This document shows, piece by piece, positions 1 through 9,960 of a stretch of 64,000 nucleotides of DNA. Within the stretch, counting starts at the first letter, position 1; every line of letters starts with the position of its first letter. This DNA is from Calliopum simillimum (taxonomy: Eukaryota > Arthropoda > Insecta > Diptera > Lauxaniidae): the NCBI GenBank assembly GCA_951812925.1, contig OX638369.1, forward strand, positions 19,001,329 to 19,065,328, written 5' to 3'. Made by a program: the position numbers and the translations under genes. A model generated the notes under the pieces. The model did not search any database. It saw only the letters and a list, made by a program, of their open reading frames with translations, and had not been told where the DNA came from.

Positions 1-5
1 ATTGA

Positions 6-2510
6 TTGCTGTCGTGCGTCGGGAAACGCAAACGGAGGCTGCACCGAGCGAGGGGTCGCAGGCGCTCCAGAAGAGTCCCCTCGCCCATCATAGTTCCACC
101 ACGTATTACCTGCAGAAGAGTTTTCGTCAATATCAGCATTGGCGGAAAGGAGGTGTCGGCGACCATCGACACGGGGGCCACAGTAAGTTTCGTGTCCGAA
201 GCATTTGCTGCCCAAATTGAAGATAAGGTTACACGAGTGTCCTACAACGGGGACGTAGCACTGGCAGACGGAACCATTCGACTTTTGCATTCAGCGATCC
301 AAACAAAGGTGGTCTACAACGACAGAAGTGGGACACTTCAGTTCATCGTGATGCCTGAGGCCACCGACGACGTAGTTCTAGGTCTCGACTTTTTAACCTA
401 CAGCGGCACCACGATCATCGTGGGAAACGCTCAAATCACGTTAGGCCAGCCATTTTCATCTCAAAACCATCACTTACAGGCGGAATGCACCCCCGGGACA
501 CAAAATCACCATCAAAATCATCGTAGCGCGGAACCGAGGAAATTGCAGATTGAGACCCCACCGCGACCCCAACGCGTCGGGTCACAATGCCACCGCCGTA
601 GCCCAGCTACAGCTTCAACTAGATCAAGGACACAGCAGGACGTACAACGGCCGCGGCACCACCCATATGAACGGAGCCCACAGCAAGAAGACAGGCCGCG
701 ACCAGCACAGGATCCACCGCCCGCGCAAGCCAGCGCAAGACTAACAAACGTAAAAATGAGCCGAGAACCACCAATGCCAGACGAGGAGACGCTCAGACGT
801 CTCAATCAGAGAGCCAGGGAGGCCAACGAGCGGCGGCCGCCTACTTGTCTGGGTTTTAATCACCACATGAGGTCAGCGACAGGAGAGAGGGTGTCAAGGA
901 TAAACCAACCTCGGAGAGCGGCCGATTCGCACACCGAACGCAGACAGCCCACTACAGCACGGGAGCGCATTTTTCAGGACCACGCGGAAACAACCGTCAA
1001 GGCCCCATATCTGGCTGAGAGTCACCGTATAGCCAATCACCAGGACTCACCGACCACCTCGACCTACGCGAGCGGTCAGCGAACAACACCCAGACACCAT
1101 AGCCAACCACCAACACCAGTGGCCTCCGCCTCCACAAGCCATCAGCGAACCACAGCCGCTTCGACCTCCAGACACAAGAGCCAAGTACCGACACCATCGG
1201 CATCGGCCTCTACGAGCCGATCGCGAACTACGACTACGTCTACATCACATAGCCGCAGCCAAGCCTCAACGCCAGCAACTTCGGCCGCGAAAAGCCGCCA
1301 GCACCGAACATCAGCATCATCTACACCACTTCGTTCTGTTTTTTCCGACACCACCAACCAACACAGATCATCGCCAGCCAGTCACCAGCCATCAACAACG
1401 TCATCCTCTCGATACCATCGACCACCAGCTCAGACAGGTCGCGTTGCAACACCACCAAGAAACCGGTCCAGACGCCATACCGCCGAGAGATCCTCGCGCC
1501 GGAACCGAGCTGGGCCAAATGTCGGACCACGCCGCAGACACAGGAACACGGCACCACGTAACTGCACACCGCCGACTACGCGGCCGCGAACGACTCCGAC
1601 ACCGCCAAGGTCACGCCCGGCTGAACCACCGTCATCGCAAGCAACAACACCGCAAGCAACAACACCGCAAGCAACAACACTGCAACAGCAGCTGCTTCCG
1701 GATACGGTCGAGCAATTCGGTCGGACAGAGCAGGCGTGTTCACCGCCTCGCGAAAAACTTCCGACCCCAGCCGTAAACACACAGTCTAAGCTAGTGTTTG
1801 AATCGACGGCACGACCTCGTAGTCATGCACAATGTGGCAGGGCCAACGTTCAGGAGACGCGCCCACTGCCCTCGGATGTCCTCGATCCGGGTGCCGTGTC
1901 AACCGATGACGACGACGAGTCCATAGGGTGGTTAGGAATTGCAGAGGATCCGACTTGGGAGTTAGAAGAAACCGAGAACCATTGGCAACTCGAACGACGG
2001 CCTCCGTCTCCGTATCGAGGCTCTCCAGCCTCGGTGAACTACGCATCAAGCGACAATGGCCAGAGATACCCTAGCCCTAAACGTGCCAAACCACTAATAT
2101 GGGTTCGCGATAGAACTACTGAGGTCCGAAACACCGGGTTCCGACGATGGGAGAGGTCCATACATATGATATACCCAGAGGGACCACAAGGAGCAATTAC
2201 CGACCGGCCACATGGGCCCATCATGCCATCACCGACACCATCGACTAGTGCGAACATCACTGAGATGCCGACACCAACGTCGAACGAAGTTGATGCTCTA
2301 GAGGGGCCCACCAATGATCCACTGGAGGGTCTAGACCTCCGCACAGTAGACGAGAGCATTCGGCAACAACTGCGGGCCGAGGTGCGCAGCGTACGACCGA
2401 ACGGTAGGCGACTCAGATTCGTACGTACTTACAACAACAGACGTTTTCAATTTTCTGCCGGACGAGACGGCGACATAACCATCCGAGAACTTTTACCCCC
2501 CCGCCAGTAA
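6..2510 (+). CDS. LTR-retroelement ORF: retropepsin plus long disordered tail, no RT
   Basis: An uninterrupted 834-codon frame enters from the left edge, so its true start may lie outside; the ATG at 6 is only the first in the window. Residues 1-35 are Arg-rich, like the end of a nucleocapsid. Residues about 40-140 form a retropepsin: the catalytic triplet is in IDTGA (Asp55) and the later hydrophobic-Gly motif is VVLGLDFL (123-130). The remaining 700 residues are Ser/Thr/Pro/Arg/Gln-rich, with short iterations such as QATTPQ near 560. An acidic stretch (STDDDDESIGW) and a more ordered basic C-terminus follow. In Gypsy and BEL elements the protease normally precedes reverse transcriptase, RNase H and integrase; none is visible here before the polypurine tract. 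It may be a Gag-protease-only non-autonomous element or an internal deletion. The protease call is firm; the element class is open. Confidence 0.75.
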   Translation: MLSCVGKRKRRLHRARGRRRSRRVPSPIIVPPRITCRRVFVNISIGGKEVSATIDTGATVSFVSEAFAAQIEDKVTRVSYNGDVALADGTIRLLHSAIQTKVVYNDRSGTLQFIVMPEATDDVVLGLDFLTYSGTTIIVGNAQITLGQPFSSQNHHLQAECTPGTQNHHQNHRSAEPRKLQIETPPRPQRVGSQCHRRSPATASTRSRTQQDVQRPRHHPYERSPQQEDRPRPAQDPPPAQASARLTNVKMSREPPMPDEETLRRLNQRAREANERRPPTCLGFNHHMRSATGERVSRINQPRRAADSHTERRQPTTARERIFQDHAETTVKAPYLAESHRIANHQDSPTTSTYASGQRTTPRHHSQPPTPVASASTSHQRTTAASTSRHKSQVPTPSASASTSRSRTTTTSTSHSRSQASTPATSAAKSRQHRTSASSTPLRSVFSDTTNQHRSSPASHQPSTTSSSRYHRPPAQTGRVATPPRNRSRRHTAERSSRRNRAGPNVGPRRRHRNTAPRNCTPPTTRPRTTPTPPRSRPAEPPSSQATTPQATTPQATTLQQQLLPDTVEQFGRTEQACSPPREKLPTPAVNTQSKLVFESTARPRSHAQCGRANVQETRPLPSDVLDPGAVSTDDDDESIGWLGIAEDPTWELEETENHWQLERRPPSPYRGSPASVNYASSDNGQRYPSPKRAKPLIWVRDRTTEVRNTGFRRWERSIHMIYPEGPQGAITDRPHGPIMPSPTPSTSANITEMPTPTSNEVDALEGPTNDPLEGLDLRTVDESIRQQLRAEVRSVRPNGRRLRFVRTYNNRRFQFSAGRDGDITIRELLPPRQ

Positions 2511-2518
2511 GGGGAAAA
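2509..2518 (+). promoter_or_regulatory. Polypurine tract before the 3' LTR
   Basis: The purine run AAGGGGAAAA overlaps the stop codon of the ORF and is followed directly by TGTGAGGAC, a typical TG start of an LTR. In LTR retroelements this tract primes plus-strand DNA synthesis. The position, directly after the last ORF, supports the reading. Confidence 0.6.
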
Positions 2519-4440
2519 TGTGAGGACAAAAGTCGGCAGAGCCTTGTTTTTGCCCACATCAACAGCAACAAGAATCAACGCTACGATGAATTAGTTAGAA
2601 GTAGAATTATTATTTAAGTTGACGTTACACACGAGAACTGAATCTCGATTTATTTTTTATGTTATTTAATTAATTTCTTTAAAATAAGTAAAAAAGTACA
2701 AATTCATGAATTCAGTTATCGTCGTACGATTTTTCAATTATTGTCGCACGATTATTTTATAGTACTAAACATAAGGTAGGTTATTAAACACAGCTCAGCA
2801 TAGTACATTAAGATATCACAAGCGAACAGAACTATTGCATGTCAGAAACAGCTGTGTGCCATAAACAGCTGATCGCATTTTGCTACTCATGATCATAGAA
2901 AATAACTTCAAGTGAACAGTGTCAGTGCAGTTGAAGTCAGTTCTTCGCGGGCCAGCAAGCCGAGCAGTCGCACAGAAAATCAGCGGATCAACAGGTGGTT
3001 GTGAAATAAAATAATTAATTTATTTTTCTTTTTCCCTTCTTAGGACTGAGACCTAGCGAGCTCAATACCGACCACGGGTAAACACTTGTGCTCACCGAGT
3101 GTTCTCCTGGTAGGAATTGCCTCTCGTAAAAATCTGTGTGAGAGTGTCTGTAGGTAACACCCTTTCTCTCTCAACCAGATTACGACAGAAGCAAGAGACA
3201 AACGCGAGTATAGAGTAGGCGTGGTATCACTCGGGTAGAGGTGAAGTCTGCGTTCACCAGTCTCACCTACAGCTGAGCGTGCCGCCGCTAAGTATTGACA
3301 CTCATTTCTGGTGACCCAGTGTGAGTGTAAGGCGAAGCGCAATATACAAACCCTAGGAAGAGAGAACAATAGCCACAGAGAACGTAACCTAGGTACAGAT
3401 ATTCGCCAGAGAGTGTTAGATTTGCCTCACAAACGCCCTACTCGGGAGAAAGTGACGCCTGTGATCGCCAGAACTCACTTGATATCGAGCGTGTTGGTGG
3501 CTGTACTCCACTCTCATCTTCGGTATCCCAGTAGTTGAGAGCGAAGTGCAGCTCGAAAGCAAAACTCGCAGGAGATAGGAATGAATAGGTCTCAGAGAAC
3601 ATTAGCCGAGCATACGTAACTGACAAGAGCATCGATAGCTTTGTACTGCAGGGAGGGGTGACGTCTGTGTTCACCAGACTCACGTATAGTTACCAGTGAC
3701 GCGTCTTACTGAACTCTCGCAGTCATGAGAGAATGAGAATAGGCAGAAGTTATTAGCTAAGCATAAGAGAAAATATTTGAGTGTGCAGGCGGCAACTGTG
3801 CTCACCAGTTTTGCCTACAGCAGAGAGCAAAAGATACTGCGTAGTATTTTATTCCCGTAAAGAGAACGCAAGGCAGACTCACAAGATAAGGGGGGGAAAA
3901 GCGAACGTCACAAGCACTCAGGGAGAAAGTTTTAGCCGGTCTCGCGTAGCACTGAGCGAGTGTAGGTGTCAGCTGTGTTCACCAGCTTCACCTACAATCA
4001 CACACGCTGGCTGTGACGCACAGGCCCCATCGTCGACGTCCCCTTGTGAGTCGAAAGAGAACGAAGTGATCGTTAATTGAGCAGTAGAACACGAGATACC
4101 CCTGCAGGCAAAGAAAACACAAAAGGCACGTATGCAGACAAGACAAAGCGACAAGAAGGGAAAATAGGTAAAGAGACTGCGACGGCCCGCGAAACGACGT
4201 CATCACACGGGTCGAAGAAAACATACCTCGCAACGCGCGAGTCAGTCAGTGTCCGCCATTTTGTGAAAATAAACCGAGAAAACTAAGAAAAAGACTAAGA
4301 ACATCAGAGATAGACTTAAGAATACAAAGTAAACATAAGAATAAAATAAGAACAAAATAAAAATCAAATGAACGAAGTGAAGTGAATAAATAAATTTAAG
4401 TTAAACTAATTAAGAACAAAACAGAGTTGTCTTTCTTTTA
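2519..4440 (+). mobile_element. Candidate 3' LTR / untranslated region of the retroelement
   Basis: It starts with TG right after the polypurine tract. The right border is not resolved because no CA end plus target duplication could be fixed; I place it loosely after the AATAAA-rich stretch at 4330-4420 and before the LINE. If real, the LTR is close to 1.9 kb, long but similar to what I recall for Ulysses- or Osvaldo-type elements. A strong pyrimidine tract ending in TTAG at about 3020-3042 looks like a splice acceptor. The middle (3081-3996) is a set of diverged tandem units built around a hairpin, described separately. Short open frames here show no family features. Confidence 0.45.
3081..3996 (+). 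repeat. Six reiterated hairpins with a near-constant 7-nt loop
   Basis: Hairpins lie at 3081-3103, 3239-3268, 3451-3479, 3658-3683, 3787-3816 and 3961-3996, spaced about 130-210 bp. Loops are TGCTCAC, CGTTCAC, TGATCGC, TGTTCAC, TGCTCAC and TGTTCAC. The stem next to the loop changes with compensation: AGCTG/CAGCT, GTCTG/CAGAC, AACTG/CAGTT, TTG/CGA. The last three copies have a bulged C exactly five pairs below the loop, then a second stem (TGTAGGTG/CACCTACA, GTGA/TCAC, AGGC/GCCT). The copy at 3239 has a bulged A and the copy at 3451 an internal loop. Sequence between the hairpins is much less alike. I infer selection on RNA or DNA structure; the ligand is unknown. Confidence 0.7.
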
Positions 4441-4486
4441 AAATTATGGAGGTATTGGAGGTAGGTGACTGCGAATAAATAAATTT

Positions 4487-6271
4487 TTGTGGTACGAACC
4501 CCGGACACGGCGAGTTAAAACCTCGGCATCAAAAAGGTTCGTCACAAGCTTCATTAACTTAAAACGAAAGATCAATGCATTTCCAACTGCAATGAAATAT
4601 GATGAAGTAGAATCAGATGATGAAATTACGATTTGCAATCTCTTCGCTAAATTTTTTCAATCTACGTACTCATCTACCTCCTATAATCGCAATGATTATC
4701 CTTTTCAAATACCTTCAGGAGTAGTACAAATGCCTCACATTGATGAAGGCAATATCCTTAGCAAATTAAGAAATATTAAAACATCATTTGCTGCGGGACC
4801 CGATGGTATTCCATCTTGCATTCTTAAAAATTTTTGCGAAGCTCTTGTTTTTCCAATAACGGTACTATTTTAAAAATCTATAACTCTTGGTATTTTTCCT
4901 GAAGTGTGCAAACCTTCGTTTATAATTCCCTTGCATAAATCTGGTAGTAGATCTCTTATATCGAATTATAGGGGTATCGCTAAATTAAGTGCATTACCTA
5001 AGCTTTTCGAGCACATTTTAACTTTGCAAATTGCTCATAGTGTCAATCCATATATTTCTTCTCACCAGCATGGTTTTTTGCAAGGTAGATCAACTGTTAC
5101 AAATTTGTTGGAGTTCTCTACTTGCACAATTAAACAATTTGAAAAGGGCTATCAAACTGATGTTATATACATGGATTTCAGCAAAGCTTTTGATGTTGTT
5201 AATCATGATTTGTTGCTATTAAAACTCTCTCTGATTGGGTTTCCAAACCCACTGCTAAAATGGATTAGGTCCTATTTAAGTAACAGAACTCAGAGTGTTA
5301 TAGTTAAAGGTAAACGATCAAATGAATATCCCGTTACGTCAGGAGTTCCCCAAGGCAGCCACATTGGACCATTATTATTCATTATTTTTATGAACGATAT
5401 GCCATCTGTCATAAATAACAGTAATGTGTTAATGTATGCTGATGATGTAAAAATTTTTAAGCCTGTCAAAAACGCATTAGACCATTCTAACCTTCAACTC
5501 GATCTTGATAATTTTACTGCCTGGTGTATAACTAATCGCATGACCTTAAACTTAAAAAAATGCAATTTCATGACATTTTCACGCAGGCCTCCAATTTCTT
5601 ACAACTACAAAATTGGCAACCGTATTCTTGAATGTCTTGAATCTTTTGAAGACTTGGGCGTAACTATGGATCCCAAACTGAGCTTTAATTTGCACATTTC
5701 TAAAATAGTAAATAAAGCCAAAAGTGTTCTCGGCTTCATAAAACGGTGGTCTAAAGAATTTTCCGATCCTTATATAACGAAATTACTATTCACATCCCTC
5801 GTACGACCGATTTTGGAGTATGGCTCCGTTGTTTGGAGTCCTCAATATGAATGCCATATAAAATGTATTGAGTCGGTACAAAAACAGTTTCTTATCTTTG
5901 CCTTACGAAACCTACGTTGGAATCCTAGCATCAACTTACCGCCTTACGTTCATGGACTCAAACTGATTGACCTGCCCACTTTAGAAAACCGCAGAACAAT
6001 GCTTAATGCTTGTTTTATCTTAAAACTAATAAATGGCAATATTTATAGTGAATTCCTATTGAGTAATGTTTATTTCAATGTACCTCATCGCCCAACTAGG
6101 TATTTTTAATTTTTTTACCTAAGTCATCACAGAACTAACTACATGCTTCAAGAGCCGCTTCGACGCTCTTGTAGTGACTTTAATATGGTTTATAATGTAA
6201 TCAATCTCAATGAATCCTTTCATCAAATCAATAGAAAAATTCTAGATTTCTTGGAAAACATCATTCGATAA
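4487..6271 (+). pseudogene. LINE ORF2 reverse transcriptase, two in-frame stops
   Basis: One frame runs from about 4487 to the stop at 6269-6271, broken only by TAA at 4871-4873 and at 6107-6109, so the copy is fairly young. Visible RT landmarks in order are AAGPDGIPS (near 4795), NYRGIAKLSALPKLFE, HGFLQGRSTVTNL, the palm motif DFSKAFDVVNHDLL, GVPQGSHIGPLLF, and the catalytic YADD near 5436. A CR1/Jockey-type C-terminal extension follows (VRPILEYGSVVWSP, LPTLENRR). The endonuclease half is missing, as expected for 5' truncation during target-primed integration. The enzyme would copy its own RNA at a nicked target. Clade: CR1/Jockey superfamily, by motif style only. Confidence 0.9.
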
Positions 6272-7033
6272 GGTTGCTGCTACAGCCTACAAGAAATACA
6301 ACGATCATTATGACATGTATCGTTACATCATCCACTAATTTCATTTAGATGACAATTCATCATACCAGCTTCTACAAAGCGATTTATCTAACGCTGTGGC
6401 CATAGCGCTCCTTCCAGTGCTTTTCGTCGAGAAAGTGGTTGCAATGTATAGCGTCCTTCTGGCGCTAGGGTGGTTCGCGAGCATCAATCTCGGCTCTAGT
6501 TGCTGGGCAAAGAGTTTGGAAAAGCAATTTAAGGAAACTCTTGCGAGTATCTGTCAAATTGCATATTCCAATAATGCTTTGTTATGGTACTATTTGAACC
6601 AATTTCTTTTCTTGTAAACACTACTTTCCTCATACCAGCTTCCACAAAGCGTTTTATCTAACGCTGTGGCCATAATGCTCCTTCCAGAGCTTTTCGTCGA
6701 GATAGTGGTTGCATTGTATAGCGTCCTTCTAGCGCTGGGGTGGTTCGCGAGCACCATTCCCTGCTCTAGTTCCTGGGCAAAGAGTTTGGAAGAGCGATTT
6801 TAGGGAAACTCTTGCGAGTATCTCTCAAATTGTATATTCTAATAATGCTATTTGAACCACCTTATTTTTTTCTAACCACTACATTCGGATGCAACTGGCT
6901 CCTCGATCATCTGTTTTAATGTTTATATTTTTGATTGTTTTATATAAAATAATAATTATTGTAATTTATAAGGGCATTATAGCTCAGTAAATGGAACTAA
7001 ATAAATAAAAAATAAAATAAAAAATAAATAAAT
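4534..7033 (+). mobile_element. 5'-truncated CR1/Jockey-type LINE with A-rich tail
   Basis: The element joins the retroelement LTR region on its left; the boundary is uncertain by about 50 bp. The coding part ends at 6271. An untranslated region follows with a 270-bp tandem duplication (6361-6880), then a conserved-looking 3' end with the words ATAAGGGCATTATAGCTCAG (6970-6989). It finishes in short AATAA/AAATAAAT repeats to about 7033, the usual tail of this LINE group. Confidence 0.75.
6361..6880 (+). repeat. 270-bp tandem duplication in the LINE 3' region
   Basis: Two copies start with CATACCAGCTTC at 6361 and 6631. They are roughly 90 percent alike over about 240 bp, sharing GCTGTGGCCATA and CTTTTCGTCGAGA. 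No coding sense is evident. It may be a duplicated 3' UTR module or a separate small element inserted in the UTR. Confidence 0.75.
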
Positions 7034-7039
7034 AAGTAT

Positions 7040-8440
7040 ATCATTATAGTAGGAACATAAGCAAAAAAGAGTAGATACTGCCCACAAAATTTTAACAAGT
7101 TACAATAAGAGAACTAACAAAGAAATCCCTCTGAAATTAACTCCGGAAAGTTTACTTTCTACAACGGACTTATGAAGTAAAAGTAAAGATATAAGTAACT
7201 ATTACCATACTTTTCGTACAAACAAAACACTTTAAAAGTTATCTTCTCTTCTTATACGAGATAAAATTGTATGTACTTATGTACCTATGTACATATGTAC
7301 TTATCTATGTATGTATGTATGTTTGGAACGGGCAAAACTTTTTCTCGAAAACGGCTACAGTGATTTTAATGAAACTTCGGATAATGTTGATATTGGCATG
7401 CGATGAAGAATTAGCTAGGTTTGAATTTTGTAAATGCTCACCAGGGGGCGTGGCGCTGCCCTAAATGTTAAATTTGATTTAGTTATAACTCGCAAACCAT
7501 ACAAGGTGTTTGAATGATATTTGGTAGGCGGGTATGGCTTAATAATACCTTATAACAGACAAAAAGTAGGCAGGATCGAAGAAGCGCCACGCCCACTCTC
7601 TAGCACTTTTGATTGCATATTACTCGAAAACGACTCCAACAATTTTAATGAAAATTTAGGAGATGTTACCTCTACAAACAAAAATTTATATGTAGTACAC
7701 CGTTATATTGGGAAAACTCGTTGAAGGGCGTGGTACCGCCCACAAAAATATAAAACGGTATAAAAAGAAAACTAATAAAGCAAACATTCTGAAATTAACT
7801 GTGAGGAGCTTAATTTTTATAAGGCATCTCTGATCTGAAAGTGGGGGAAATATCACCCTTGCGCGAGGAACCTCCCATACAAGTACAATACGTTAAATGC
7901 TAATTCTCGCAAAAGTTACAATTTGGTATGTAGGTACTGCTTATCAATGCCTTGAAATAACCGAAAAGTGGGCGGTATCAAATAAGTAGCACGCCCCCTT
8001 TTTTATCATTGAAAACTTTGATTTAATATTACTCGAAAACGACTCCTACAATTTTAATGAATGTTACCACTGCAAACAAGGATTAATGTGTGATATGTCG
8101 TTATATTAGGCAAATTCGTTGAAGGGCGTGGCACCGCCCACAAAAATATAATACGCTAAAAAAAGAAAACTAATAAAGCAATCTTTCTGAATTTAACTGT
8201 AGGGAGTCTACTTGCTATTAGGCACTTACAACCTGAAAGTCGGTAAAATATCGCCGGTGCGCATGGAACCTCCCATACAAATAAAACACATTAAATGCTA
8301 TTTCTCGCAAATGGTACAACATATTTTGATGAAATTTGGTATGCTGATCTGGATCATGAGAATCCAAGACTTAACGAAAAGTAGGCTTTGTTTAATAATT
8401 GCCATGCCCACTTTTTATCAAAATAAAAATTTTGTTTAAT
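7040..8440. repeat. Dispersed repeat B: about three diverged tandem units
   Basis: Units share CTCGAAAACG (7344, 7624, 8033), the palindrome-like GGGCGTGGTACCGCCCACAA, GAAAACTAATAAAGCAA, and GAACCTCCCATACAA. Spacing is about 280-410 bp. The CG-rich palindromic words stand out from AT-rich surroundings. Short open frames here are by-products. Class unknown; similar DNA recurs, more eroded, at 10.2-11.6 kb. Confidence 0.6.
7267..7324. repeat. TATG/TACT microsatellite
   Basis: Tandem ATGT/ATGTACTT words make a short impure microsatellite at the left part of repeat B. Confidence 0.8.
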
Positions 8441-8497
8441 AACTCAGGCACAAAAAAAAAATGGAATGAACTTTTTAATTCTTATATGCAGTCTTAT

Positions 8498-9453
8498 GTA
8501 CACGGTGCTCTTGAACATTCGATAGGTTTTTTGAATATGTGGACAAAATCTGTAAATGGGGTTTAATGTGTATTAGTTTAGTGGTCTGAAAAATGCAAAC
8601 CCCGAAATCGTAGCTGATCATCCCCGCGAAATATCGCAAAAATACATATCCCATATAAAATAAAAAAAAATTCAAAAAAAAACGCAACAAACAAATATAA
8701 GAATGGTTATATTTAATGTATTTTGCAATGCTTAATCCGATGCTTAATTAGAATTGCTGTATCTCATTCGGTTTTTGAGATATCTTAGCCGAAACAAGGA
8801 AAAAAGCCGATTGCTGTGTTTTGGAGCTATATAACAGGACATATATCCGTAAATTCTGAAGCAGAAAACACTAATCAATCTTCTAAACCTAATTCAAATG
8901 ATGTCGATATCTTTATTTTTCTCGGAGATATCCTAACCTAAAAAGTTAAAAAAGTGCAAAAAACGTGTTTTGTCATTATTTCAGTCTACGATATTTCGGA
9001 GAAAAATTAAGTTTTTGACATAATTTAAATGTGGCTTTAAAGAAAAGAATTTAATCCTTTAAGATAATGTATCAAATTCTGCGTATGAATGTTCTATACT
9101 ATAGTTATATAGCTTCAAAATATAGCAAAAACGGTATTTTTTCCTTGTTAATGCTAAGATATCTCAAAAACCGTATGAGATATAGCAATTTTAAGGCCGG
9201 ATTCAGATTAAGCATTGCAAAATACATTACATATAACTATTTTTATATTTGTTTGTAGCGTTTTTTTTTTTTTCTGAATTTTTTTTTATTTTATATGGGA
9301 TACGTATTTTTGCAATATTTCGCGGGGATGATCAGCTACGATTTCGGGGTTTGCATTTTTCAGACCACTAAACTAATACACATTAAACCCCATTCACAGA
9401 TTTTCTCCACATATTCAAAAAACCTATCGACTGTTCAAGAGCACCGTGTGTAC
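8498..9453. mobile_element. 956-bp foldback (long inverted repeat) element
   Basis: The left arm begins GTACACGGTGCTCTTGAAC and the right arm ends with its complement, apart from a 2-bp indel. Similarity continues inward for at least 350 bp: both arms hold TTCGCGGGGATGATCAGCT or its complement, and CAAAAACCG next to AGATAT. It can be followed weakly to near the centre at about 8960. No transposase is present. It is a non-autonomous hairpin element of unassigned superfamily. No clear target duplication was found. Confidence 0.85.
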
Positions 9454-9454
9454 T

Positions 9455-9960
9455 CTTGACGCTGAGTCCGTCTTCATCAGCAGCACTGTCATTATACCTG
9501 CAGGATTTTAAAATACCCTTGCTTGAAATTGAAGAAAACGCTGTGTTCAGTCTTACATCGCAGCTACAAGCTATGATCCTATGAAGACAAGATATTTCAG
9601 CCCCCTTACAAAAGGCGAAATATTTCGGGTGTGTGGCATATCCATTTTTTTTATTTAGGGCATTTAGGGCACTACCACACTGGATACCCTGTAACTGATT
9701 TCAACTCATTTTGAGGTTTTTTTTTTTTTGCCATAAATCGGTTTCTGGATACTAGTACAATTTTGTCCTTTGTATGGGGGCTGACAAAGCTTCTCTTCAA
9801 AGGATCATAACTCGGAAAGTAAGAGTCCTATTGGAAAATTCCGAAGGTTAATTTTAATGCCATTCAAAAGAAAATGTAGCTATGCCATAAGGTTGAAAAC
9901 AGCGTTTTTTTAAACTTCATGTATGGATATCTCAAAATAATTATTCTATAACTTATTTAT
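9455..9960. mobile_element. Inverted-repeat element, family C
   Basis: The left arm (9455-9640) read on the minus strand matches the right arm (9770-9960) on the plus strand: both carry a CCTTTTGTA..GGGGGCTGA word followed by AGGATCATA. A related copy at 49330-49605 shares ATCCTGCAGGTATA and GGACTCAGCGTC. It abuts the foldback at 9453. Confidence 0.55.

Noticed and set aside
518..2359. Several antisense and off-frame open frames over the retroelement ORF
   Set aside because: They overlap the GC-rich repetitive tail of the 834-codon frame and show no domains.
3081..3996. Iron-responsive elements
   Set aside because: Bulged C and 5-bp upper stem fit, but the loop is 7 nt and lacks CAGUGN on either strand.
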